From Mytilus galloprovincialis (Eukaryota > Mollusca > Bivalvia > Mytilida > Mytilidae), in NCBI RefSeq assembly GCF_965363235.1, contig NC_134846.1, forward strand, positions 76,234,724 through 76,298,723: 64,000 nt of DNA. The letters are read 5' to 3'. Made by a program: the position numbers and the translations under genes. The notes beneath the pieces were generated by a model. It was given only the letters and a program-made list of their open reading frames with translations. It was not told where the DNA came from and made no database searches. Below are positions 35,501-50,500 of the stretch, in pieces; position 1 is the first letter of the stretch; each line of letters begins with the position of its first letter.

Positions 35501-38500
35501 ATCCTTCACCAGCTTCTCCACAGAGTATATCACCACTCTGTGCTCCAGTAGACTTAGATTCTCAGACAGAGAGCAATCATGATACAGCTTTAACTCTGGC
35601 CTGTCATGGTGGTCATGCTGAACTTGTCAGTTTGTTATTGTCCAAAGGAGCTGACATAGAACATCGAGACAAGAAAGGTATAATAGTAAAAAAGTATTTT
35701 TTTCTGAAATTTTTTGGTCAAGGAAATGGTATAAAACATAAATAGTTTCAATTACTGTATCATAAGAACAAATCAGTTAAAGCTGCTTATTTGTTGTTGG
35801 TTTTTTTAGGAAGAGGGGTAAACATACTTAAACCATCGGTAAATTGAACATTCAGTCATTCTGGATCAAATAAAATGAAGTTCATGTAAGGCCGAGGAAA
35901 AAAAATCTGTCACGGTAACCCGACGGACCCTGTTTTTTTTAGCCAGACCCTAATTTTTTTATTGGATCTTCAAAAAAAAAAAAATGATATCAACCAACCC
36001 TGTTTTTGACACAGACTTCTGTTAATCAACATAATAATTTATCTAACTTGCTTCTACTGGCACAGAAAGCCAGTAAAACATTTTATTAATGTCAAAAGGT
36101 ATTCCAAATAGGTTAAAATCCAAGAAATTTGCACAGCAGGTGCTTCAAAAACATTGCAAATGGCTGCATTTCCGGTATTTGAAACTAATTACGGACCCAG
36201 ACCTGGAAAAACCATGCTTATTTTCCGCATTTTGTTTACAATGTAAAAAAAAATCTAAAAAAAGTCGGACCTACCAACCCTATTTTCCAAAATGATGTTA
36301 CCGGAAACAGATTTTGTTTTGGCCTTAATGAACCAGATGTAAAAAAAAAAAAAAGAAAATCAAGTCTTCATAAAGTTAATTAGCAATATGTATATGTTTT
36401 TTTTTGCTTCAGGATTTACACCACTGATACTAGCTGCTACAGCAGGACATGTAGATGTGGTGGAGATTTTATTGGATCATGGTGCTGACATGGAAGCACA
36501 GTCAGAAAGAACCAAAGATACACCATTGTCTCTGGCTTGTTCTGGAGGAAGATTCGAGGTAAATGTACTGAAATAGACTGCATACTTTATATACAGTAAA
36601 AGTTTTAGTTTCTTATTACAGCTCTTCTATAAATACATGCAAAGCAAACCTTTGATAAACTTGTTTGCTATGTTTGTTTGGGTGTTTGTAAACAAAAAGG
36701 TAGGTAGTCTGTTTCAGTCTGTTTACTATATACTGGAATTTGATTGGACAATAAACATTACTTTTATTGCATGTCAATTTTTAGTATCCTATCAAATCCC
36801 AGTATTTATGAAACAGACTGAAACTCTGCCTACCTAATTTTTGCAAATATCCAGTCAAACACATCAAGTAAGTTGATCAAAGGTTTGCTTTGCATGCTTT
36901 TATAGAAGAGTTGTAAATAATATATTTAAAATTTAGGAAGTCCTTTGCATGACAGGAAGGAATCTATTCTTAACCCCATCACTTTGGTATGCTCCACGAA
37001 AAAAATTGATGTGACCCTCATTTATCTTTGGCTTTACTTAAATTCAGATATTAAAGATCAATTGGGTTTTTTCTACTGGACATTTATTTGCCAGTTAAAA
37101 TTGCCTTTGAAATCTTGTTAATGGTCATAATCTGTCCAATTGAATGTTTTCAAAGAGTTTCAACCTCAAAATGTACAGGGCCCAATGGGAAAAAACATAA
37201 ACAGGATATATCCCCTACAAAAAGAATTAAATCTTAAAACAGTAAGTTTCCTTTCTAGAAAATGTTTTTAGAGCAATGTGCCCAGAAACTTATCAACTTA
37301 AGTAATTACAAAAAAATTCTTTAAGTTTAACTTGAGTATCAGTTAAATTGTGAATTATTCTGAGCTTATTATATGATGTATTTGTACAGGTTGTGGAGTT
37401 ACTTTTGAGTCGTGGTGCTAACAAGGAGCACAGGAATGTATCTGACTACACTCCCCTTAGTCTAGCTGCCTCTGGAGGATATGTAAACATCATCAAACTC
37501 TTACTGTCTCATGGTGCCGAAATCAACTCCAGGTAAGATATGTGTTAAATTTACTGGTAATTGGAAAATTTAAAAATTGTTTTGCATACTGTGGATTCAT
37601 TTATTTTTGTGTGTACCAATTTTCATGGATCGGTAACACTTGCATGTTCGTGGATATTTAATTTCATGGTTTTGATGCAGTCTTCATACAAGCCTATAGC
37701 AAATTTGTCATTCATGAAACATTAAATTTCGTGGTTCACCTGTAACCACGAAATCCACAAAAATTTGTATCCAACAAGAATTAATAAATCCATAGTATGT
37801 CAAAATTATATCTTCTTGAACACAGTTTGAAAATAGATAAAACATCTGGGCAGCTGAATTTTATGTTTATTTTACTTTATAATTGAATATATGAGGCAAA
37901 TCTGTCAACAAAATTTTGAGAAAAAAATATAAAAATTTATTTATTAGGTGTTTAAATTTTTTTCATAAATTGAACTTATGATCTAACTTTTAAATCCAAA
38001 TAAATCTGAGGTATACAATTCTATTTCAAAGGACTGGCAGTAAGTTGGGCATTTCACCTTTAATGTTGGCTGCAATGAATGGGCATACAGCTGCTGTGAA
38101 ACTTCTACTTGATATGGGCAGCGATATAAATGCACAGGTAATTAAATTTGAACACTATTTATTTAATGTACTGCAAATGTTATTTTGTCTGATGATCTGA
38201 AATGACACTTGGAAAATCATTAGTAAGCTATATAGCAGTACTAGTACAGAATTTTATGTAGAATTATAGATGAAAGATGGATGATAAGGGCAATTGCAGA
38301 AATAGATCGTAAAAGGATTGTTGAAAATGTAATTTATACCTCACTTTCCACAGAAAAGAAAAACAATGCCAGACATCATAATATCATAGGTCAAAGAGAA
38401 AATGTAAACAGTACTGTAAAACCATCCTACATGTAACTTCCATCAATTTTCAGATTGAGACTAATAGAAACACAGCTTTGACTTTAGCATGCTTTCAAGG

Positions 38501-41500
38501 TCGTCATGAAGTTGTGAGTCTACTTGTGGACAGAAAAGCAAACATTGAACATAGAGCAAAGGTGAGTAATTTTCTTAGGTGCTTCTATTAGGTGTAAAGA
38601 ATTAGTATTATGTCAATTAATTCTCTTGTATTAATTTTGAAAAGAAAAAAGGGGTTTAGAAATCTGTCTAGCAGTCTAATTGGGCATAAAGCAAAATGAT
38701 AAATTTTCTCAGTTACTCAGTAGATGATGATATGTTAAAAGGATTTACAAATATTGGCTCAAATTAAGTTCTTACATGTATGTTCTAGTTTGAAGAAAAC
38801 AAATTGTGGAAAAAATTAATTTGCCACAGTTCCATCTTTTATAATTACAATATTTTTTGATTGGGGGAACTAGCTGTTGATAATGTTGGAAAAAATAGTC
38901 ATTTGATCACTTAATTGTAGACTGGTTTAACACCATTGATGGAAGCAGCTTCAGGTGGTTATGTAGAAGTTGGGCGTGTATTGTTAGACAAGGGAGCTGA
39001 TGTCAATGCTCCCCCTGTCCCTTCATCAAGAGATACAGCTTTAACCATTGCAGCTGATAAAGGACATTATAGATTTGTGGAATTACTCTTGTCGAGGTAA
39101 GGATTTTCACTGTATTAAGCTAAGAGCAAATTATACAATAAAAGGATTGTGGTGCAACAACTTCCCATCCAAATTAAAAAAAAAAAAATCAGATGAAAGC
39201 AGGTGTTATTGAATATCTTTTTGACTATTAATCAATCAACAGTAGAAAACGTTGAAATTTAAATTAGGGGGGGGGGGGCTGTTTCTTTTATGTTACAGTG
39301 AAATTATAATATTTGTAAGGTTATGAAAGTGCCATATTGAATGAAATAAAAATGAATTTGTGTTATTCATACAAATTAAGATGAATGCCATATACATAAT
39401 GAAAGCATATGATTTCAGAAGTGCTCAAGTTGATGTGAAGAACAAGAAAGGCAATTCTCCACTGTGGTTAGCATGCAATGGTTCGTATTTAAAAACATTA
39501 GTAGATCTCTTTAGCTTTTTGTCATAGAAGCGTATTTAAATCTACATTTTAAATGAATTCTTTATACATCACCTTAACTTGTTAAACATGCATTCATATC
39601 GTGTAAACCTTACAGAATAAACGGAAGTGTGTTAAATACCTAGTTATACACACTTAAAATGTGGTTGATAGTTGGCCCAGTTTGTGAACCTCTTATCAGA
39701 TTATTGTCACCTGCATAATACTATTTCTCTATTACAAAGTAATATTAGATTCATTCATCTATTTACTGCAAAATAGAGATGGCAATAATGAGGTTTAATT
39801 AATTTACTACTAAACAGTCTCTTCAACAATGAGCTGGAGGTATAATAAAAAAGCAATAGCTCATTATGTTTAATTTTTTTATTTATATAAAAGATGCCAG
39901 CTGAAAGCTGTGAGAAAAAAAATCACAAGTAAGTTGCAGGCTTAACAATTGAAAGTAATTGGTGAATTGAATTAATGAATAGAATGTCAAGATTATAAAT
40001 TTTACAGAGAGAAATATTTATTTCAGGTGGACATTTAGATGTCGTACAGTTACTTGTTTCTGCCCATGCAGACATTGATAGTCAAGACAATAGAAAAGTA
40101 TCATGTTTGATGGCAGCATTCAGGAAAGGGCATGTAAAGGTTGTCAAATGGATGGTTAAACATGTAAACCAGTTTCCATCAGATCAAGAATTATCTAGAT
40201 ACATTTCTACTGTTCAAGATAAAGTAAGTAATAAAGTTTAGAAACTTGTTAAACAATTTTGTTCTAAGTTGGTCAATTGACCTTTAAAGCTGCCCTATGA
40301 AAGAAAAAAATAATTTTTATGTTTAACATTGTTTAATGGTAATCTTGATATAAGCATGGATTTTTTGCATCAGATATTTAACAAATTAAGGACACTCTTA
40401 CTGGGACCAGGATTGTTCTGTCTTCTGATGGTCTTGTTTCTCTCCTTATACTCCTGCTTTTGCAACCAATAAAACTGACTGCAATGAAAAAGCCAAGTGG
40501 GCTAAAAATGTCTTAAACACTATCAATCAATCAGATGTTGCAGATTTTGAAGATTTTTTCCTCAAACTTCAGAACCAATTGAATTAAATATTGACAAGAT
40601 TCATCATCACAGTGTCCAGTTTATAGTTTATTTATTATATTTTGGTGCATGTACCCACATGGCTGCCATGGCTTACAGCTTATTTTGACAATAAATTTCT
40701 CTGTTCTATTTCAGGAATTGGCAAAGAAATGCCAGCAGTCAATGGAAATAATTGTTAGTGCTAAAGATCGTCAAGCTGCAGAGGCAAATAAGATAGCATC
40801 TATACTTTTGGAAGAACTAGACAAGGAAAGAGAATCACAGGAGAAAAAAAGAGCTGTGGCGGCTAAGAAAAGAGAAAAGAAAAGACAAAAGAAGAAGGAA
40901 AAACAAGAGAAAGAAAAAGATCCAACCACAACGTAAGCCTTTCTTTACCTATTTATCATTTTATAACTTTTGTAATACTTTAATATTGGGTTAAATTATA
41001 GGTTTGCTTGAGTCTGGAAATGTAAGTTTTTTAAATGGCATCTTTTGGAAAAAGATATCAGAATAAAACAAAGCATTCAGATATAAAAAGAAACAGCACT
41101 TATTTTTAGGTCATTCATTGAGAATATGTTTATTTCATTGGTTAGATTTTTGATGAAAGGTGATTTTTTAATTTTTAATTTTTTTTACTTGTTTACTTTA
41201 CACAGTAGGAATTAATATGTTCATTTTGAAACATAATTGGGAATTTTTGATTTCAGTAAAAGTTCAACACCTGAGCCTGAAATTGATATTCAAGAAAAAG
41301 ATGAGGTGATAGACGACATAATAGATGATCCGATACGGGTAGCACCACCCATGGCAACAGTAACTTCTACTATTGGTATAACGTTACCAATTGGCAATGA
41401 ACCCAAGTACACCAAAGCTAGTCGTAACAAGAACAACAGAGCAGAGACTACTGTAACAGCAACCGAGTCAAAGAAAAATAAGAAAAATAGAAGAGAAAAG

Positions 41501-44500
41501 GAGAAACCATTGGATGTTGATGTTCCGCCAGTCTCTATATGTTCTGTTATGACAGCAACACCTACAATACCAATTAAACAAACAACAACAAATAATAGTG
41601 ATAATAACAACAAGTTAAAGAGAAAGAAAGATCGATCAGATGTATCAATTAAATCAGGTTCTACTGGTTAGTATTGACAATGTAGATACGTTTTACATTG
41701 TGTTATATATTAACTGATATACATTAGCATGTTCTTTTTTATTTTAACTACTTGAAATTTTTATTTTCAAAAATCAGTTTTATTGTCTAAAAATGATGAT
41801 ATAAACCTTGAAATTTTGGCACTAGTGTGTGTCAGTACAGAAATGCAATTAAATACCAGTGTAAAAAAGATTGTAGAAAGCAAATTTAAGTGAGACCTAA
41901 TTGTTGAAGTGCCAAAGGTTAATGCACAGAAATCACAACAATATCCTTTTTAACAGCATACAGATTTTTTTTAATGAGACATGCATTAACTTGTATAGGA
42001 TGTCTCATACATTTTTTAAAGGGTACAAGACTTTTAATGATCTTTACTTGTTATTCTAGGTATTGGTGATCTAGATGATTTTGGTACACTTCCAGAAAAA
42101 CTGAAGATCTCTGACAGGGAGGTGGAGAAGTTAAGGAAGAGTGTGGAGAAAACAAAAATATCTAAATTGTAAGTTTAAATTATTATGAACATTGCTTTAT
42201 TGTAGGATGAGCAATTATTCTGTATTGTGAACTGTTACTAAATGCAAAATAAGCCACATTAAATGTTAGCTTGCATTTGTGTGGACGTTTGTAAAAGAAA
42301 CAGGCTAATTTCATAATAGGTTCTTAGATATGGACATACACTAAATATAGTTTCTGTTCTCTACTTAAGTTTTCCTTTATAACCTAATGTTACGAAACGT
42401 ACGGATTAACACAAAACACAGATCAGTTCAAGATAAAAGTACAAAAAGACAATGACTTACACATAAGGAATAATTATAAGCTAAAGACATCAATTAACAT
42501 AATGGTTACACACATATTTGAGACATGCATATAACATAAAGGTTACACATATTTGAATGTGACATAAAGGCATATTAGCAAGGACATAAAACAGCAACTT
42601 ATAATTGATCATGTTTTCCTAGACCAGTATTAAAATCATATCTTATGCCATTTTTTTTTTTATCTGCACAATGTTAAACAACATGGCTCATTAATAAATA
42701 AAGAAGTTAACAAAATCTACAATTCCTGTAGCTTTCAGTGATGAGTTATGAATTTAAGATGCTTTTGCAAATCATTAGTAATTCTACATTAAATTTTTGT
42801 CACTTTGACAAGAAGTCTGGATTTAAATTATTTTTTATACGACCGCAAAAATTTAAATTTTTCGTCGTATATTGCTATCACGTTGACATCGTCGTCGTCC
42901 GAATACTTTTGGTTTTCGCACTCTAACTTTAGTAAAAGTGAATAGAAATCGATGAAATTTTGACACAAGGTTTATGACCACAAAAGGAAGGTTGGGATTG
43001 ATTTTAGGAGTTTTGGTCCCAACATTTTAGGAATTAGGGGCCAAAAAGGGCCCAAATAAGCATTTTCTTGGTTTTCGCACTATAACTTTAGTTTAAGTGA
43101 ATAGAAATCTATGAAATTTTGACACAAGGTTTATGACCACAAAAGGAAGGTTGGGATTGATTTTGGGAGTTTTGGTTCCAACAGTTTAGGAATTAGGGGC
43201 CAAAAAGGGGCCCAAATAAGCATTATTCTTGGTTTTCGCACCATAACTTCAGTATAAGTAAATAGAAATCTATGAAATTTAAACATGGTTTATGACCATA
43301 AGGTTTGATTTTGGGAGTTTTGGTCCCAACAGTTTAGGAATAAGGGGCCCAAAGGGTCCAAAATTGAACTTTGTTTGATTTCATCAAAAATTGAATAATT
43401 GGGGTTCTTTGATATGCCAAATCTAACTGTGTATGTAGATTCTTAATTTTTGGTCCCGTTTTCAAATTGGTCTACATTAAGGTCCAAAGGGTCCAAAATT
43501 AAACTTAGTTTGATTTTAACAAAAATTGAATTCTTGGGCTTTTTTGATATGCTGAATCTAAACATGTACTTAGATTTTTGATTATGGGCCCAGTTTTCAA
43601 GTTGGTTCAAATCAGGATCCAAAATTATTATATTAAGTATTGTGCAATAGCAAGAAATTTTCAATTGCACAGTATTCAGCAATAGCAAGAAATCTTCAAT
43701 TGCACAGTATTGTGCAGTAGCAAGAAATTTTCAATTGCACAGTATTGCGCAATAGCAAGAAATCTTCAATTGCACAGTATTGTGCAATAGCAAATATTTT
43801 CAATTGTACAGTATTGTGCAATAGCAAGAAATATCTAATTGCACAATATCGTGCAATAGCAAGATATTTTCAATTGGAGTTATCTTTCTTTGTCCAGAAT
43901 AGTAGTTGAATCAACTTAAATCGTTGTTTTATACAATATACAATGTATATTCACTTTTACTACCAACTGATAAATTAAAACAATCTTTACCATTCAGTGA
44001 TAACTAGCACTTTATTTTACATTTTAATATTTTTTGATGTATTTAAATGAGTAGTTATTGTTGCAAACTCCATTAGAAATTTAAATTGAGATCAGTTTTG
44101 GAAAAAGGGAAAGGGGGATGTGAAAAAAAGGGGGGGGGGGGTTAAATTTTTCTCATTTCAGATTTCATAAATAAAAAGAAAATTTCTTCAAACATTTTTT
44201 TGAGAGGATTAATATTCAACAGCATAGTGAATTGCTCAAAGGCAAAAACAAATTTTTAAATTCATTAGACCACATTCATTCTGTGTCAGAAACCTATGCT
44301 GTGTCAACTATTTAATCACAATCAAATTCAGAGCTGAATCCAGCTTGAATGTTGTGTCCGTACTTGCCCCAACCGTTCAGGGTTCAACCTCTGCGGTCGT
44401 ATAAAGCTGCGCCCTGCGGAGCATCTGGTTTTAATTGATATATATTTTTAAGACATGAATATTTGATTTTAGGGACAACAAACATGAAAACCAAGGGAAA

Positions 44501-47500
44501 GTAAACATTGAAGTGGTACATCAGCATAAAATTTCTCCTGGTTTATCTAGTCCAAAGAAAGGTCAGAAAAAAGAAGAGGGATGGAAAGAAGTAATGAGGA
44601 AGTAAGTTCTTTAAAAGCAGATTGTAACTTTGACGAAATCTGAACCTTAATGTATGTTAAATGTAATTTTTTGTTTGTCTACCTTCTATTCACATGACAT
44701 AAGAACCAATATTTGTCAATGTTTTTATGAAAATATTGGACTTGCATATAAAGGAACTGTGAGGTAGAAGATGGGTTTGCATTGCATGGGTATGTGTATC
44801 AATTTATTTTCAATAGCAAAAGTTGTCAACATAGGTTATTTTTGTTTATAAATAAGAAGTAGACATTGACATTTAAGGTACTATATGATGTATTGTTATG
44901 TTATTATACATACATGTGCATTTTAACTTGTGCTTTACTTACATTGGTTCAACTTGATATTAACCTTCATATCTCTGGTACTGTATTATGTAAGATATTC
45001 AAAATGTATACTTTTACTATTGTTTTGTTATCCAACATTATTAGTAAGAAGAACTTAATATTTGATTTATATTTACCTCCCTTGTCATAAGTGAATGCTT
45101 CGAGGCTCCATCATCTGATTTAACTGGAGAATATATTTAGCATATATAAGTAATGACATGCTGCCTAATGATTTTCATTTTACATGAATTTAATTGGTTT
45201 GCTTCTTATTTTAGGTCAAAACGAGTACAGGTGTCGTCATCAGCTATAAGTCGTGTGATTGGTCGCAGTGGTTGTAATATTAATGCTATTCGTGAAGTGT
45301 CTGGAGCACACATAGAAGTAGAGAAGCAGAAAGGAAATGGTGGAGAAAGGGTCATTACTATCAAGTAAGTGTTAAACATCTATGTAGAAAATTAATGGGA
45401 TGATCACATAAAGTCAAAATCTTTTAATGACTGATACTGACAGATTTTAATATTTTTATGCCCCACCTACAATAGTAGAGGGGCATTATGTTTTCTGGTC
45501 TGTGCCTCCGTTCATTCATGCGTCCGTTCGCTTCAGGTTAAAGTTTTTGGTCAAGGTAGTTTTTGATGAAGTTGAAGTCAAATCAACTTGAATCTTAGTA
45601 CACATGTTCCCCATGATATGATCTTTCTAATTTTAATGCCAAATTATAGTTTTTACCTCAATTTCATGGTCCACTAAACATAGAAAATGATTATGCGAAG
45701 TTCAGGTTAAAGTTTTTGGTCAAGGTAGTTTTTGATGAAGTTAAAGTTACATCAACTTAAAACTTAGTACACATGTTCCCTATGATATGATCTTTCTAAT
45801 TTTAATTCCAAATTAAAGTTTTGACCCCAATTTCACAGTCCACTAAACATAGAAAATGATAGTGCGAGTGGAGCATCCTTGTACTATGTACACATTCTTG
45901 TTTATGAATTAAAGAATCTGAATATAAACCAAAACACTTACAATTTTGTTTACGTTTACATGTTACTGTGAATATTTTAAAAAAGAGGGACGAAAGATAC
46001 CAGAGGGACGGTCAAACTCATAAATCGAAAATAAACTGACAATTCCATGGCTAAAATAAAAAAGACAGACAAACAATAGTACACATGACACAACATAGAA
46101 AACTAAAGAATAAGCAACACTAACCCCACCATAAACTGGGGGTGATCTCAGGTGCTCCGGAAGGGTAAGCAGATCCTGCTCCACATGTGGCACCTGGTGT
46201 GTTGCTCATGTTATAACAAATCCGGTAAATAGTCTTATTCACTCTAGGTCACATTCATGAAAGGGAAGGGGATTGTAGTTACGAAGTAACGAACATATCC
46301 GATATCAACTGTGAAAGGGTTATTCCAGAACAGTCAACCACCATGTGATGGCGTCCGTAAAATTTATGAAGGGATGATTACAACCTAAACTTTAAAAGCT
46401 ATGAAAAGGAGCATTGTTATCCTGAAAGTTGCGAAATATATTTTTAACACGAAGAACTGCATTTTGACCTTAAATATTGTCATTTTTATCAATTAAGAAC
46501 TAAAGAGTAACTGTCATCCACAAAGATCTTAATTCCAAAAAAAAAAAGATATTTAGAAACAACACGGCATCGTAAAACATTCCTGATTATTAAACTGTAA
46601 TGTGTAGAAATGAAGTCCTGGATTTGAGCAATATTTTGATCTTTTATAGGTCATATAGACTTTGAAAATCACATGCTTCTGCATTATATTTTATTGTGGT
46701 AATTGTGATAGGATAGATAGGTTTTGGGGATAAAAAAAAACAAATAATTTTAAATCTAAATTTGGTAGGTTAGAAGTCAATTGTTTGATAATCATTCATA
46801 TAACAGCTGATTTTTTTCTTCTTCAGAGGACCACCTGAAGGCACTAAGCAGGCACATGCTTTGATAATGGCATTGGTATCTGATCCTGAAAAAGAATTAA
46901 ACGAGTTGATACCAAAGTATACTAATAAACAACCCCCACAAAAGGAGTCCATGTATTTTAGTATTGATACTTCCGTACCAACCACTTCTAGTGTCAGTTC
47001 TTCTGTTTCATCTACTGTTGTTACATCGTCTTCAAGGTCATCTGGTGGTGGAAGGTCAGGATTAAGGTCACAGGCTTCAAATGTTCGACTGGCAACACTT
47101 CCAGCTAGTATTGGTGTTTGGGGTGGACCTCCAACTACATCTACTATTACTTCACCTCGAAGAAATCAACAGAAATCAACATCGTCTATTCCAGCAGGAT
47201 TAAACCAGGATAAAAATGTCACTAGACAACTTTTCCCTATGGAGAGTAAAAAACCTATATTTTCGAATCCACCAACAACTAGTACCAATAACAGTCTGAC
47301 TTATACTTTTGCATGCTCTTCAAGCAAGGTTACAACAAGTCCATCACCAATATTTTCTGCGAGCAAATTAGATATGCCTCGATCCCCAGGTCCACCCATG
47401 GTTAAAGTTTTACAGCGACCGCCTAATCAAAAGAATGAACCACTGCCAATAGTTAGTAACCAACAACAATCAATGTCTAATGGTCCAGTGCAATCAACAA

Positions 47501-50500
47501 ATGCTCCACATGGAACGTTTTCACCCTTTAATAATTCATTTAGCAATGTAGCTGATCAGTTTCTCAAGAGAGATGAATCAGCAGAACGTATGAATTTTGC
47601 AAGCGTTGCTGCAGCTGGGGTTGTCGCCTCAATGGGAAATAGTCCAATGTCTGAAAGTTCTGGTTTACCTGGCCAGATGGGAGGCAAATCAGATGCAGCT
47701 CTCCAGGCCAAAGCTCCAGGATATAGACCAACAAATATAAGACCTATGACCCCTCAGGAAATGGAGGCTCAAAGAATATACAACTTTGTTGGAATGCAAG
47801 GAATGCAACCAGTAAGAATTGGTGTTGGAGAGAATGAACTGAATAGAGCTCCAGGCTACAGAATGCCTAACCAGTCACCAGTAATATCTCCAAGAAATCA
47901 GGGAGAACTGTCTCCACCTAGTCATTCTATTGGTCAGTTGCAGCCTCGTAAAGATGAATATACCACTCCAAATCAACCACTTACTTTACCCAAGATTGAA
48001 AGTACATTGAATCCAAATGCTCCTGACTTCACATCACGGCAGCCAGGACAACCACAAGGACAGAATATACCCCCTGCAATGTATCTACAGTCTCTCTATT
48101 TAGCACAACTCTTTAATAACCAACCTGGTAAGATTTTCACTTCATAATCTGTGTTTGTTTATGTGTTTACATTTACATCAATATAGACCATACTGGACAT
48201 GAATCACTATATGAGGCATTCTTTTTAACTAATAAATGTATATGCATAATACTTTCCTCAAGTGAGTTTCAAATGTAAAATATTGAAAAAATGGTAGGAT
48301 TGTATATTATTTAATTGTTGGAATTGACTGATCTCTGATCCTCTTGTAGAATTATTGTCAATAACAAACTGTCAATTGACATGACTGGTACATTTTATAT
48401 TATATAAATATATTAAACGGTCTGTTAACTGTCAGACTGTAGGAAAATTATTCATATATAACCTCAGTTGTGAATTATTGTTTATGGCAACAACCAATAT
48501 TCTTAACCAAATGAGCAGTAAACTGTAGTTTACATTTTTTCTCTGCTAGTGATATACAGCACATATCAAATTGTCCAGTGACGGAAGTAGGAAAGATGGA
48601 AAAAAACTGGAACACTGATGATGAATTATAAATATATTTTAGGTGGACCAAGTAATTCTCCAAGTATGAACCCACAAAGTATGATATCACAACAAGAGTT
48701 TGCTAGTCTAATAAGTCAGTTTGTTGCTAGTGGTCAGGCTCAGGGACCACCTCCACCTGTACCACCATCAAGTGGACCAGGGGGGTTTGTACCAGGCCCC
48801 CAAAATATACAACCAAGACCATTTTCACCACTACAAACAGGAAGACCTAATAGTGCCCCAGTAATGGGAGTTATTCCTAAAGGTTAGTACAACATACAGA
48901 ATAAAACAAATTTAAGATATAAAAAAGGTTAATATTCAATTGTATTAAAATATTTGTAGCTGAAATAATAACATGTGTATACTCAATAATTTGTGTCCAG
49001 ATTGAAGCATTATGAAATGAATCTTGATCAAAGTTTATGGTTCCATATTTGCAAAACTGAAAAGGAAATTGACATCAAAGATATTTGTAAGAATAATAGT
49101 TTTTCTTATATCTTTTTTTATGATTTTGCTTTAAATAACTTCACTAATTATATAGTTCTATAATTTTATGTCTGTCAGTTTGGTTAAGGTAACTCTGGGA
49201 TGAGTATATTCTGTTTTTAAGTGGATTTTTGACAAATATTTATATTGTTCATTGTGCTTCCTGCTCAGGGCTTTTCCAGAAAAAAATGTATGGGGGGGTT
49301 GGAAGGCACATTGTATTAATAATAGATGGGTGATGGGTATCAGAGCAATTTTTCACACTATAATGCACTATAATTCTCAATTACAATTGTCTGTGTGGTG
49401 GGTGCTGACAAAAACTGCCTTCCAACCCCCCCCCCCCCCCATATATTTTTTTCTGGAATAGCCCTCAGTTATTTCCAACTTATTTGATGAGAAAAATCCT
49501 TGTTGATATACTGTAAATTAAGATATTATTGGGTTTGTTTATTATTGCAATTTTTTAAAACAAAACACGAATGTGAGATTAATTATTACAATATTAGGAA
49601 AATATGCATTCAGTTATATGTATTGGATAATGAAATGCAAATTATTCTCATACAGACGCAATATTCACCTTAATAAAGACCTGACTATAATCTCTGAATT
49701 AACAAAATTATTTGCATTATCATTAGATAACAAAAATTGGGTACAAAAAGTAAACTTTATCTATTTTATTTTCTTCAGTAGTAGACGGTAGCTCACCTGG
49801 ACCAGTACCTCCAAGTTCTGTATCGCCTTTGCCTGCCACACCTCCTCCTATGATGGAACCAATCAAGGGAGACGATCGGAAGCATTTACGGCCCATTGGT
49901 GGTGAAAGGGCTCAGCGGAGAGCACCTGGTGGACCTGGTCAAGTCAACAGTATGACAAATAATTTCACTACTGACTATAAAACAGCAGTGTGGAACCTTG
50001 CTTCAGGTTAGTAGAACTTGGTAATGGTAGCATTGAATTATCTTCTACAAACAATTACTACCATCCTACCAAATTAAGATTCGATAATATGCTTAAACAT
50101 TTTTAAGAATCTGTCAACTTTTTGAAAAAAAATCAATCCAACCTGACTATATATAGATATAAGAAGATGTGGTATCAGTGCCAATGAGACAACTCTCTAT
50201 CCAAGTCACTATTTGTAAAAGAATAATTATCTTCACTTTTAAAGTTACATGGGTTAATCATCTGTCTTGAATGACCTAACTGACATTTAAAATTTATAAT
50301 AAAAAGTGTATTACACATGTTACAGTAAAAGTTGTCTTTAAATCTGAAATGAAAAGCTTTGAATAAATATAGGTTTAACAATTATATTTATTATTGTAAT
50401 GCTTTTGAATTATGAATCATATTTATTATTGTAATGCTTTGGCATTAGGAAACGCCAACTTATGTTGCATTTTTGCTATGAATGAAATGTTAAAAGACTT

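Noticed and set aside
41290-41613. 107-residue minus-strand open frame
   Set aside because: Antisense shadow of Mask exon 25.
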